A DNA stretch of 5,642 nt from an uncultured Eubacteriales bacterium (GCA_900552775.1 USAP01000116.1:1-5642); one strand, 5' to 3'; counted from the first letter of the stretch, positions 1-5,642 are shown. Notes: generated from the letters alone by a model not told the origin. Numbers and translations: made by a program.

Positions 1-459
1 CTGTGCTTTTGGGCATGCTCGCTCACGCCCGGCATGTGGGGCGCCTACTACGACACGGGCATGATCGAGGTCAACACCGCCCTTAACGCCACCATCGGCG
101 GCACCTGGTACGTGGTGCTGGGCTCTTCGCTGGCAATGCTCGTTTCTGCCGTGGTTAACTCCACACTCAACCAGTCGCTCGGTCGCATGCTCAAAAAGAA
201 TAACTTTGCGAGCTTTGCCTTCCGCTCCTATGTGTCCACGGGTGTTGGCCAGTTTATCGACAACCTGGTCTTTGCCATTGTGGTGAGCCACACGTTTTTT
301 GGTTGGACCTGGGTGCAGGTCCTTATGTGCTCGCTGACCGGCGCTGTCGCCGAGCTGCTGTGCGAGGTCTTCCTGAGCCCCGTGGGCTACAAGGTCGTGC
401 GCGGCTGGGAGCGCGAGAATGTGGGCTCCGAGTACCTCGAGCGCCACGCAACCGCCTAA
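1..459 (+). CDS. VUT family queuosine precursor transporter (YhhQ-like), 5' truncated
   Basis: This is the 3' part of an integral membrane protein of the VUT/YhhQ family (COG1738), which imports queuosine precursors such as preQ0/preQ1 for tRNA modification. The frame is open from the first base, so the true start lies outside the window; 152 codons are visible, against roughly 220-240 for whole family members. Visible hydrophobic segments are around GTWYVVLGSSLAMLVSAVV, FIDNLVFAIVVSHTFFGW and VQVLMCSLTGAVAELLCEVF. The stretch RSYVSTGVGQFIDNLVF matches the family's conserved R..xST..GQ.xD...F block, and this is the main evidence. The C-terminus is a short charged tail ending in TAA. It is GC-rich, like the dehydrogenase that follows 9 bases downstream, and both probably belong to one Coriobacteriia-like genome. 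The family assignment is fairly secure; the exact substrate is inferred from family members. Confidence 0.85.
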   Translation: MCFWACSLTPGMWGAYYDTGMIEVNTALNATIGGTWYVVLGSSLAMLVSAVVNSTLNQSLGRMLKKNNFASFAFRSYVSTGVGQFIDNLVFAIVVSHTFFGWTWVQVLMCSLTGAVAELLCEVFLSPVGYKVVRGWERENVGSEYLERHATA

Positions 460-463
460 GGAG
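458..463 (+). promoter_or_regulatory. Ribosome binding site of the SDR gene
   Basis: AAGGAG lies 5 bases before the ATG at 469 and overlaps the stop codon of the transporter gene. It supports the chosen start of the dehydrogenase and suggests that both genes sit on one transcript. Confidence 0.7.
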
Positions 464-468
464 CAAGT

Positions 469-1254
469 ATGCGGGTTTTGATCACGGGCGCTTCGGGCGG
501 TATCGGAGCCGCGTGCGTGCAGCGCTTTTTGGACGAGGGCCACGAGGTCGTGGGCTTTGATCTTTTGCCGACGGCGATCAAACACGAGCGCTACCGCCAT
601 CTGATTGTTGATGTCCGCGAGCCTGACTCGTTTCCAGGTGACCTTGAACCCCAGGTGATCGTGAACGTTGCCGGTACGCAGGATTCGGCCGACGACATCG
701 CCGCCAACCTGTGTGGCACCATCAACGTGACCGAGCGCTATGCCTTTGTGGGGGAGGGGCTTGCCGCCAAGCCGGCGCCGGCTATCAAATCCGTGGTCAA
801 TGTGGGGTCGGCGAGTGGGCATACGGGATCGGAGTTTCCCGCCTATGCCGCCAGCAAGGGCGGCGTTATCGCCTACACCAAGAACCTTGCAAACCGTCTG
901 GCGCCGCAGGCCATCGCCAACAGTGTGGACCCGGGTGGCGTTATCACGCCGCTCAACCGTTGCGTGATGGAAGACGAACATCTGTGGAACCAGATTATGG
1001 AGCTCACGCCGCTTAGGCGCTGGGCCACTGCCCAAGAGATTGCCGAGTGGATCTACTTTGTGGGCGTGACCAACCGGTTTATGACCGGGCAGAGCCTGCT
1101 GATCGATGGCGGCGAGGCCGGCCGCACACAATTTATTTGTTCTTTATATGGGGCAAAGCCATCAGGCGCGAAATCGCATATTCCGCACAGCTTAATGTTA
1201 ACAAAACCATTTCATTCGGTGAAGATATTTGCTGTCTTCTACCCTGCCTTATGA
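469..1254 (+). CDS. Short-chain dehydrogenase/reductase (SDR), C-terminal end replaced at a chimeric join
   Basis: This is a classical Rossmann-fold NAD(P)-dependent oxidoreductase. Visible motifs in order are the nucleotide-binding TGASGGIG (residues 6-13), VNVAG (65-69, the NNAG-type motif), the catalytic Ser in NVGSASG (Ser114), the catalytic Y-x-x-x-K pair in AYAASK (Tyr126, Lys130), DPGGVITP (154-161, the PG motif) and the C-terminal TGQSLLIDGGE (206-216). All catalytic elements are present. The natural protein should end soon after IDGGE, at about 220-230 residues, but the frame runs on to 261 residues. From about base 1130 it is AT-rich and reads, in another frame, as a glycosyltransferase. 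Residues after about 221 are therefore an artefact of the join, and the native part is 469 to about 1130. The substrate cannot be told from sequence. A good AAGGAG precedes the ATG, just after the transporter stop. Confidence 0.85.
   Translation: MRVLITGASGGIGAACVQRFLDEGHEVVGFDLLPTAIKHERYRHLIVDVREPDSFPGDLEPQVIVNVAGTQDSADDIAANLCGTINVTERYAFVGEGLAAKPAPAIKSVVNVGSASGHTGSEFPAYAASKGGVIAYTKNLANRLAPQAIANSVDPGGVITPLNRCVMEDEHLWNQIMELTPLRRWATAQEIAEWIYFVGVTNRFMTGQSLLIDGGEAGRTQFICSLYGAKPSGAKSHIPHSLMLTKPFHSVKIFAVFYPAL
1121..1145. other. Chimeric join 1: GC-rich Coriobacteriia-like to AT-rich Firmicute-like
   Basis: Composition and codon use switch abruptly here. The dehydrogenase loses homology just after its IDGGE motif, and in a different frame a glycosyltransferase begins in mid-domain. 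Both genes are cut at the same place. The exact base cannot be set without the parent sequences. Confidence 0.8.
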
Positions 1255-1688
1255 GTGCCAAAAAAGTTTTTATGAGCAGAGAAGCCGTTTATATATACAA
1301 TATAAGAAACGACTCTCTCACAACAAATTTCAAACCCGAACAAATTTCACAGGTTGCAGAAGTGATAAACTACATGTATACTCTGCCGAAGGAAAAAGAT
1401 TTCGACTTAAGCGGCGGCATTTCAAGATATTCATTATACATGACACTTTCGATACTTGCGGCAGCTGCCGAAGGGAAGCATTTCAATGCTTCCGGCACTT
1501 TGAAAAGGCTGATTAAAAATTCTGTTCTTGAATTTGAAAATAAACGGGCAAAGTTTGACAGAGTCACACCAAAAAGCGCCGCAGCAATGTATTTAATAAA
1601 ACATAACGCTGTCAAAACCGCATTTATATTTTTATACTTATGCAAATGTGTAAAAGACATTTTGGGAAAAAGAGGTAAAACACAATGA
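1131..1688 (+). CDS. Family 2 glycosyltransferase, C-terminal fragment (5' end lost at chimeric join)
   Basis: From about base 1131 one frame reads as the C-terminal part of a GT2 (GT-A fold) glycosyltransferase of the type that builds surface polysaccharide. Support comes from FIWGKAIRREI, which resembles the [W]GK.[FY]RRE.. element after the catalytic core; ISFGEDICCLLPCL with the acidic ED pair expected of the catalytic base; and the following YIYNIRNDSLTT, typical of this subfamily (Y.Y..R..S.T). The N-terminal nucleotide-sugar binding half with the DxD motif is missing. The frame stays open upstream into the GC-rich block to 1047, but that sequence encodes the dehydrogenase in another frame and is not part of this gene. 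The stop codon overlaps the next ATG by 4 bases (ATGA, 1685-1688). It is AT-rich like the genes that follow. The acceptor and donor sugars are unknown. Confidence 0.75.
   Translation: MYLFFIWGKAIRREIAYSAQLNVNKTISFGEDICCLLPCLMSAKKVFMSREAVYIYNIRNDSLTTNFKPEQISQVAEVINYMYTLPKEKDFDLSGGISRYSLYMTLSILAAAAEGKHFNASGTLKRLIKNSVLEFENKRAKFDRVTPKSAAAMYLIKHNAVKTAFIFLYLCKCVKDILGKRGKTQ
1671..1676 (+). promoter_or_regulatory. Ribosome binding site inside the upstream gene
   Basis: AGAGGT, 8 bases before the ATG at 1685, lies within the coding end of the preceding glycosyltransferase. Together with the ATGA overlap it supports that start and points to translational coupling. Confidence 0.5.
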
Positions 1689-2782
1689 ATCAAAAACCCG
1701 ATATTTCTGTAATAATGAGTGTATTCAACGGTGAGGACTACCTTGAAGAAGCGTTAAAAAGCATAATTGCTCAAAGTTTTAAATTCTGGGAGCTCATTGC
1801 CGTAAATGACTGTTCTTCCGACGGCACTGCAGATATACTTTTAAAATATGCGGATCTTGATCCGCGCATAAAAGTGATTACAAACGAAAAAAACTTAAAA
1901 CTTCCGTCCTCTCTTAACAAGGCTTTGGTCGCCGCCCAAGGAAAATACATTGCAAGAATGGATTCCGATGATATCTGCCTTCCCGACAGACTTTTAAAGC
2001 AGTTTGAATATATGGAATCTCATCCGGACACAGATATATCGTCCTGCCGATTCATGATTCTGAAAAACGGTAAAGCGGCTTCCGGAGGCGGAGGCGGCAA
2101 AACTGATTTTGAATCCGTTAAGGCTTTGCTTTTGTTGACAAACCCTATTCTCCATCCCGGAGTAATGGCAAAATCAAGCGTTTTAAAAAATTTGCGCTAC
2201 GATGCGTCGCTTACCTGTACGGAAGACCTGGAGCTTTGGGCACGCGCTGCCTCAAGCGGTTGCAAAATAGCCATACAAAACGAGTATTTAATGCTCTACA
2301 GAATACACGACAAGCAAATAACCTCAACAACGCTTAATCGCCAATACAAAGAGGTTTCCGAAATATTCAAAAAGATTTATCCTGAGTTTTCGCGCGCACT
2401 TGAAGGCAGCTTGTTTAATTTTTACATCGAAGGAATATATTTCAAAGACAAAGCCGACATAAAAAAGCTGTGTAAAGTTTATTCAGTCTTTTGTAAAGTC
2501 AACAGTAAAGCAGGCTATGTAAAACGAAAAGCATTAAGATATGCCTTTTTTGAAATACTTGCAGAATACAAACGCTGCGGTGTATCAACATCGGACATAA
2601 TCCGCGGCATGATACACATCGGGATAACCCAGTCATTCGCAGAGCTGTTATTTAGAAAATCACGCGCTGAAAAAGATGGAAAAAGGTGCATAAATGCCGC
2701 GGCAAAAATAGGATATGACTTCAGCGGCGGCTCAGTGCGCTTCCCTAATTTTATTAAGAAGAAAGAGGCGAAAATAAAATGA
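1685..2782 (+). CDS. Family 2 glycosyltransferase, complete (365 aa)
   Basis: This is a full-length GT2 enzyme with a GT-A fold, predicted to move a sugar from a nucleotide sugar onto a growing surface glycan on the cytoplasmic side. Visible motifs are DISVIMSVFNGEDYLEEAL (residues 6-24, first Rossmann-like strand), AVNDCSSDGT (39-48, with Asp42 for nucleotide binding), ARMDSDDICLPDRL (90-103, the DxD-type metal/nucleotide-sugar site at 93-96), LHPGVM (156-161) and TEDLELWARA (179-188, with the acidic pair expected of the catalytic base). The remaining ~150 residues are basic and mixed helical with no membrane segment I can recognise. A five-glycine run sits at 134-138 between the DxD and HPG motifs and probably forms a loop. 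The gene overlaps its neighbours on both sides by 4 bases (ATGA). The motif set and overall length are normal for the family. The sugar specificity cannot be predicted. Confidence 0.9.
   Translation: MNQKPDISVIMSVFNGEDYLEEALKSIIAQSFKFWELIAVNDCSSDGTADILLKYADLDPRIKVITNEKNLKLPSSLNKALVAAQGKYIARMDSDDICLPDRLLKQFEYMESHPDTDISSCRFMILKNGKAASGGGGGKTDFESVKALLLLTNPILHPGVMAKSSVLKNLRYDASLTCTEDLELWARAASSGCKIAIQNEYLMLYRIHDKQITSTTLNRQYKEVSEIFKKIYPEFSRALEGSLFNFYIEGIYFKDKADIKKLCKVYSVFCKVNSKAGYVKRKALRYAFFEILAEYKRCGVSTSDIIRGMIHIGITQSFAELLFRKSRAEKDGKRCINAAAKIGYDFSGGSVRFPNFIKKKEAKIK
2764..2768 (+). promoter_or_regulatory. Ribosome binding site of the EAL gene
   Basis: AGAGG lies 10 bases before the ATG at 2779 and within the end of the glycosyltransferase gene. 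It supports the ATGA-overlap start rather than a later internal one. Confidence 0.5.
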
Positions 2783-4176
2783 ACATTTTCGAATCCCCGA
2801 TTTATACAGTATCTTTGCTGATACTGAGTTGTCTGCTTCTCTGTGCGGCATGCGCATACTTTTTGATAAAACATAAAAATACCGTTCAAACCGGAGAAAA
2901 AGCGCTGTTTTCGTCGATCAGCCGTATAGAAACGGTATTTTCCAAGCTGCGCGGATTACGTGTTACGCGAAACATAATTTATATAAGCGTATCTTTGGAA
3001 AATGTCAGGAGTCTTTACTCGGATGCAAAAGCATGGAGTCTGTTTTCAGCTATCAAACCTGTTTTTGCCAAATATTTTTCAAATGAACCGGAAAGCTATA
3101 TTGCGGTTTACGATATGAAAAATTTTGTTGTTTTAAATACTGCCGAATCCGAAGAAACAGAACGAATAATAAAAGCCTGTACGGAAGAAATAGACCGTAT
3201 CCTACTTTCGTATAACGCCGCAAAGATTGTTGACGTAAGATTCGGCAAATATTCTCTTGTTGCCTCATCACTTTTGTTTAACGAAGCTTTGTCAAGAGCC
3301 AAACGCGCATGCTCTATGGCATTGGACACCAATAAAGCATATGCCGAGTGGAACAGTGACGGCGGCAAAATTTTTGACAGAAAAATTAAAATGGAAAACA
3401 CAATTGAAAACGAAATTAATAATAACAAGTTTTTCCTTGAATACCAGCCTGTATTGAATGCAAAGACAAAAAAAACGGTGGGTGCGGAAGTTTTGGCAAG
3501 ACTGTACTCCGAACATGACGGAATAATTACTCCAAACAGTTTTTTACAAGTTCTTGATTCAACCGGACTTAATGAAAAGTTTGATTATTATATTTTTGAA
3601 AAAACCTGCAAATGGATTTTTTCCGACAAAGCGCATCGGGAAAAATATACATACACCATAAACTTTTCACGCTCAACCCTCTGTGACCCGAAATTTGCCG
3701 ACAAAATACTTTCCATAATAAAAAAATACGATTTAAATACCTCATCGCTTGCAATTGAAATTCTTGAAAATAAAGAAGTTTCGGGAGATGCAAAAAGCAA
3801 TATGGTCTCAAGCCTTATAAAGCTGAGAAAATACGGCATTAACATACTGCTTGACGATTTCGGAAGCGGCTATACATCGTATGACGATTTACAGAATCTT
3901 GCCATAGACATACTTAAAATCGACAAGCGCATAACAAAAAATGCACATACGGAAAAGGGTATTGCCATTTTAAAAAACATTGTAAAAACAGCATCGGATT
4001 TGGGAATAAAAACAATATGTGAAGGAATTGAAACGGCTGAAGAAGAGAAAATTGCAATATCCGCCGGCTGCGATATGCTGCAGGGCTACTATTACTATCA
4101 TCCTATGCCGGTTACAAAACTTGAACAGCTCCTTCAAAACGAATCGAAAAAAAATAAAGCTGCGGGAGATGAATAA
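2779..4176 (+). CDS. Membrane-anchored degenerate GGDEF / EAL protein, predicted cyclic di-GMP phosphodiesterase
   Basis: The 465-residue protein has one N-terminal membrane segment (about residues 9-30), a degenerate GGDEF-like domain (about 62-195) and a C-terminal EAL domain (about 203-450). EAL domains hydrolyse cyclic di-GMP to pGpG. All key EAL residues seem present: Glu237 in EVLAR (the EAL signature), Asn295 in INFS, Glu327 in IEILE, the DDFGSGYTS loop with Asp359/Asp360, Lys380 in LKIDKR, Glu415 in CEGIE and Gln435 in LQGYYYYHPMP. Activity is therefore likely. In the N-terminal domain, IAVYDMKNFVVL (108-119) sits where ARxGGDEFxxL would be, so the cyclase signature is gone, while RAKRACSMALDTNKAYAEW (173-191) keeps the outline of the C-terminal GGDEF helix. 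It may be a regulatory or dimerisation module. The gene overlaps the upstream glycosyltransferase by 4 bases (ATGA) and is 2 bases from the downstream one, suggesting that it tunes glycan synthesis at the membrane; that link is inference. Confidence 0.92.
   Translation: MNIFESPIYTVSLLILSCLLLCAACAYFLIKHKNTVQTGEKALFSSISRIETVFSKLRGLRVTRNIIYISVSLENVRSLYSDAKAWSLFSAIKPVFAKYFSNEPESYIAVYDMKNFVVLNTAESEETERIIKACTEEIDRILLSYNAAKIVDVRFGKYSLVASSLLFNEALSRAKRACSMALDTNKAYAEWNSDGGKIFDRKIKMENTIENEINNNKFFLEYQPVLNAKTKKTVGAEVLARLYSEHDGIITPNSFLQVLDSTGLNEKFDYYIFEKTCKWIFSDKAHREKYTYTINFSRSTLCDPKFADKILSIIKKYDLNTSSLAIEILENKEVSGDAKSNMVSSLIKLRKYGINILLDDFGSGYTSYDDLQNLAIDILKIDKRITKNAHTEKGIAILKNIVKTASDLGIKTICEGIETAEEEKIAISAGCDMLQGYYYYHPMPVTKLEQLLQNESKKNKAAGDE
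4164..4168 (+). promoter_or_regulatory. Ribosome binding site of the GtrB-like gene
   Basis: GGGAG lies 10 bases before the ATG at 4179, within the last codons of the EAL gene. It supports this start and tight coupling between the two genes. Confidence 0.5.
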
Positions 4177-4178
4177 AA

Positions 4179-5120
4179 ATGCTTTCGGTTATTATACCTG
4201 CGTTTAACGAAGAAATACTTATAGATAAAGCATATAAAAAAATATCGGACGTTTTGTCCGAAGCTGCGATAGAAAATGAATTAATATTTATTGATGACGG
4301 TTCAACAGACAGTACATATAATAACATTTTTCATCTTGCAGAAACACAGCCTTTTGTAAAAGGACTTCATTTTTCAAGAAATTTTGGTAAAGAGGCAGCC
4401 ATATCCGCGGGTCTTGCCGCCGCAAACGGAGACTGCGCCGTTGTAATAGACTGCGATATGCAGCACCCGCCCGAAAAAATAGTTGAAATGTACCGGCTTT
4501 GGCAGCAAGGCTATGAAATTGTTGAAGGAATAAAAAAAGACCGCGGCAAGGAGAGCAAAACTTATGCATTTGCGGCAAAAATGTTTTATTCTGTAATGAG
4601 CCGCCTCGCGGGTTTTGATATGTCTGAGGCATCCGATTTTAAACTTCTTGACAGAAAAGTTATTGATATATTAAACAAAATACCTGAAAAAAAAGGGTTT
4701 TTCCGCGCAATTTAACATTTGGTCGGCTTTAAAAAAACAACGGTCGAATTTAACGTTGAAAAGCGCATTGACGGGAAGTCCAAATGGCGTTTATCATCTC
4801 TTGTAAAATACGCGGTTTCAAGTATATCCGCCTATTCCACCGTGCCTATGCAAATTGTAACATTTCTCGGTTTTGCAATGCTGTTTGTTACATTTGTATT
4901 TGTAATCTGGGCGCTCATAGATAAAATTTCCGGCAGAGCCCTCGAAGGAATGACAACGCTGATAATAATCACGGTTTTCATCGGCAGTGTTATAATGATA
5001 AGTCTCGGTATAATCGGCTATTATGTGGCTCGTATTTACGATGAGGTAAAAGGCAGACCGAAATATATTATTTCATCTCAGTGCAGAAGCCGCGAAAAAA
5101 ATGAACTTAAACAAAAGTAA
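4179..5120 (+). pseudogene. GtrB/DPM1-like membrane glycosyltransferase interrupted by an in-frame TAA
   Basis: This frame would encode about 313 residues, the normal length for polyprenyl-phosphate glycosyltransferases of the GtrB/ArnC/DPM type, which charge undecaprenyl phosphate with a sugar. The N-terminal GT2 domain shows LSVIIPAFNEE (2-12), FIDDGSTDST (37-46), FSRNFGKEAAISAGL (65-79), VIDCDMQHPPE (89-99, DxD site) and EASDFKLLDRKV (150-161). Codon 179 (4713-4715) is TAA. The same frame resumes at once with HLVGFKKTTVEFNVEKR, DGKSKW (198-203), two membrane segments (about 223-247 and 257-282) and the usual basic tail GYYVARIYDEVKGRPKY. No bases are lost or gained, so it is a single nonsense change. 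Family members usually read FFRAL..W(V)GF here. Possible causes are a real inactivation, a sequencing or assembly error, or low-level readthrough; reassigned TAA is unlikely because the EAL gene and this gene end in TAA. As read, it gives a 178-residue protein without membrane anchors. Confidence 0.85.
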
Positions 5121-5125
5121 GGTGA
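5119..5125 (+). promoter_or_regulatory. Candidate ribosome binding site for the gene fragment at 5134
   Basis: AAGGTGA sits 8 bases before an ATG at 5134 and overlaps the stop codon of the GtrB-like gene. This is the same arrangement as at the other gene borders of this block. Confidence 0.4.
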
Positions 5126-5133
5126 ATTTGTAT

Positions 5134-5187
5134 ATGGAAAGAAATATTTCTGCGGTAAACATGGTAGATACTGCGTATACGTATGCT
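5134..5187 (+). CDS. Possible first codons of the next operon gene, cut at the second join
   Basis: An ATG at 5134 with a fair Shine-Dalgarno sequence opens a frame starting [15 protein letters not shown]. It would be the next gene of the AT-rich operon, cut after about 18 codons where the sequence changes to the minus-strand fucose isomerase. The frame continues to a stop at 5281-5283, but from about 5188 it only shadows the isomerase. The fragment is too short to assign to any family, and the end given here is the estimated join rather than a gene end. Confidence 0.3.
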
Positions 5188-5190
5188 AAT
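5160..5190. other. Chimeric join 2: Firmicute-like operon to Bacteroides-like fucI fragment
   Basis: The minus-strand isomerase loses its family pattern beyond GKELSG, at about 5190. The plus-strand operon runs up to at least 5120 and perhaps to about 5187. Base composition rises from AT-rich to mixed across this point. Confidence 0.75.
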
Positions 5191-5608
5191 ACCGCTCAAC
5201 TCTTTGCCGGTTACACGTTTCACGGCTTCAGGACTCCAGTAAGTACGTACGTCGGAGAATATTTGTGCACGGTTGGTCAATAGATGTCCGAACAACATGG
5301 CTACACCGTTGCAGGCATCATTTTCGGTAGCTACCACAAATGCTTCACGGATACCATTCCAGTCAAAAGAGGTATTGAGTAAAGCTTCCGGATAGTCACC
5401 GTTAGGATAGAAGTCTGTCCATTGGCGTTGTCCCTGGAAACCGGCTGCAATGGCATTGTGTCCCAAGGCCTCTTCCTTGAATCCCATTTCTTTCAATTTG
5501 GGGTTTCCAGTCATCAAGTCGCGCATGATAATCGTCATCTTTACAATGAATTCCCAATCAGCATCTTTCTGTTCACGGGTTTTACGTTTTTCGGGACGGT
5601 TCTTAAAG
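5188..5608 (-). CDS. fucI: L-fucose isomerase, internal fragment (both ends missing)
   Basis: The minus strand encodes about 139 residues clearly matching L-fucose isomerase, the Mn-dependent enzyme that converts L-fucose to L-fuculose at the start of fucose breakdown. Recognised blocks are [55 protein letters not shown] and [17 protein letters not shown], all nearly as in E. coli FucI as I recall it. By spacing, the Glu at 5323-5325 and the Asp at 5251-5253 correspond to E. coli metal ligands Glu337 and Asp361, which are 24 residues apart in both. The third ligand, His528, is missing with the C-terminus. Whole FucI is about 590 residues, so only about a quarter is present. The match stops after GKELSG (about 5190) at the join, and the other end meets adapter sequence at 5609. 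Composition and wording suggest Bacteroides, where this enzyme serves host-glycan fucose use. It is on the opposite strand and unrelated to the operon beside it. Confidence 0.9.
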
Positions 5609-5642
5609 AGATCGGAAGAGCACACGTCTGAACTCCAGTCAC
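5609..5642 (+). other. Illumina TruSeq index adapter sequence (library contamination)
   Basis: The last 34 bases start with AGATCGGAAGAGC and continue through CACACGTCTGAACTCC to the end of the window, matching from memory the constant part of the TruSeq index adapter. This is synthetic library DNA. Its translations give the telltale MCSSDL start on the minus strand and EIGRAHV end on the plus strand, seen in many contaminated database proteins. It marks the physical end of a sequenced insert and should be trimmed. Confidence 0.98.

Noticed and set aside
1047..1140. A frame open from 1047 that could make the glycosyltransferase fragment look like a 213-residue complete protein.
   Set aside because: The first ~28 codons lie in GC-rich sequence that codes for the dehydrogenase in another frame; the ATG at 1047 has no role and the match to GT2 begins only near 1131.
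1850..1865. Perfect inverted repeat GCGGATC-TT-GATCCGC.
   Set aside because: The two-base loop is too short for a stable hairpin and the sequence codes for ADLDPR in a conserved part of the glycosyltransferase; likely chance.
2078..2104. Gly-rich SGGGGGKT in the complete glycosyltransferase as a possible Walker A nucleotide-binding loop.
   Set aside because: The residue needed as the first Gly/Ala of [AG]xxxxGK[ST] is Ser, there is no Walker B context, and it lies in a variable loop of a GT-A fold.
4232..4261. Hairpin TCGGAC-GTTTT-GTCCGA followed, on the minus strand, by a T-rich run, resembling an intrinsic terminator for antisense transcription.
   Set aside because: The stem is only 6 base pairs, it lies inside the GtrB-like coding sequence, and no minus-strand gene in this block would need it.
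4713..4715. Alternative genetic code with TAA read as an amino acid.
   Set aside because: TAA serves as the terminal stop of the EAL gene (4174-4176) and of this same gene (5118-5120), and only one internal TAA is seen in the whole block.
1121..5190. Natural horizontal transfer of a glycan operon as the explanation for the composition change.
   Set aside because: No mobility gene, repeat or tRNA is found at either border, genes are cut in mid-domain at both ends, and adapter sequence is present, so an artefact is the simpler reading.
5422..5642. Plus-strand open frame over the fucose isomerase region ending in EIGRAHV.
   Set aside because: It is the shadow of the minus-strand isomerase, and its end is translated adapter.

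Overview
This window looks like a chimeric metagenomic contig rather than one stretch of a genome. Four blocks of different origin are joined end to end. Bases 1 to about 1130 are GC-rich (one sampled line is about 62% G+C) and carry two genes whose codon use and sequence suggest an actinobacterial gut organism of the Coriobacteriia/Collinsella type. Bases about 1130 to about 5187 are AT-rich with A/T-ending codons and suggest an uncultured gut Clostridia-type Firmicute. Bases about 5187 to 5608 are intermediate in composition and encode, on the minus strand, an internal piece of an L-fucose isomerase that looks like Bacteroides. Bases 5609-5642 are an exact match to the common start of the Illumina TruSeq index adapter, so the right end is library sequence and not biology. 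Taxon names are from recall of protein families and base composition, not from a search.

Block 1 (+ strand) holds the 3' part of a VUT/YhhQ-family queuosine-precursor transporter, followed 9 bases later by a classical short-chain dehydrogenase/reductase with a good ribosome binding site. The dehydrogenase is intact through its C-terminal TGQ..IDGGE motif, then runs across the join into foreign sequence, so its last ~40 residues are artificial.

Block 2 (+ strand) is a tightly packed operon segment: the C-terminal part of one family 2 glycosyltransferase, a complete family 2 glycosyltransferase, a membrane-anchored degenerate-GGDEF/EAL protein predicted to hydrolyse cyclic di-GMP, and a GtrB/DPM-like membrane glycosyltransferase broken by one in-frame TAA. 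Two of the gene borders are 4-base ATGA overlaps and the third has a 2-base gap, so the genes are almost certainly co-transcribed and translationally coupled. The plausible joint role is synthesis of a cell-surface glycan or glycolipid with local cyclic di-GMP turnover. A possible start of a further gene lies at 5134 before the second join.

Block 3 (- strand) is the fucose isomerase fragment, with two of its three metal ligands, cut by the join on one side and by the adapter on the other. I see no RNA genes, CRISPR array, insertion sequence or convincing terminator. No stretch over 300 bases lacks coding sequence. The most interesting real biology is the cyclic di-GMP phosphodiesterase embedded between glycosyltransferases; the most important practical observation is that the contig is composite and adapter-contaminated.
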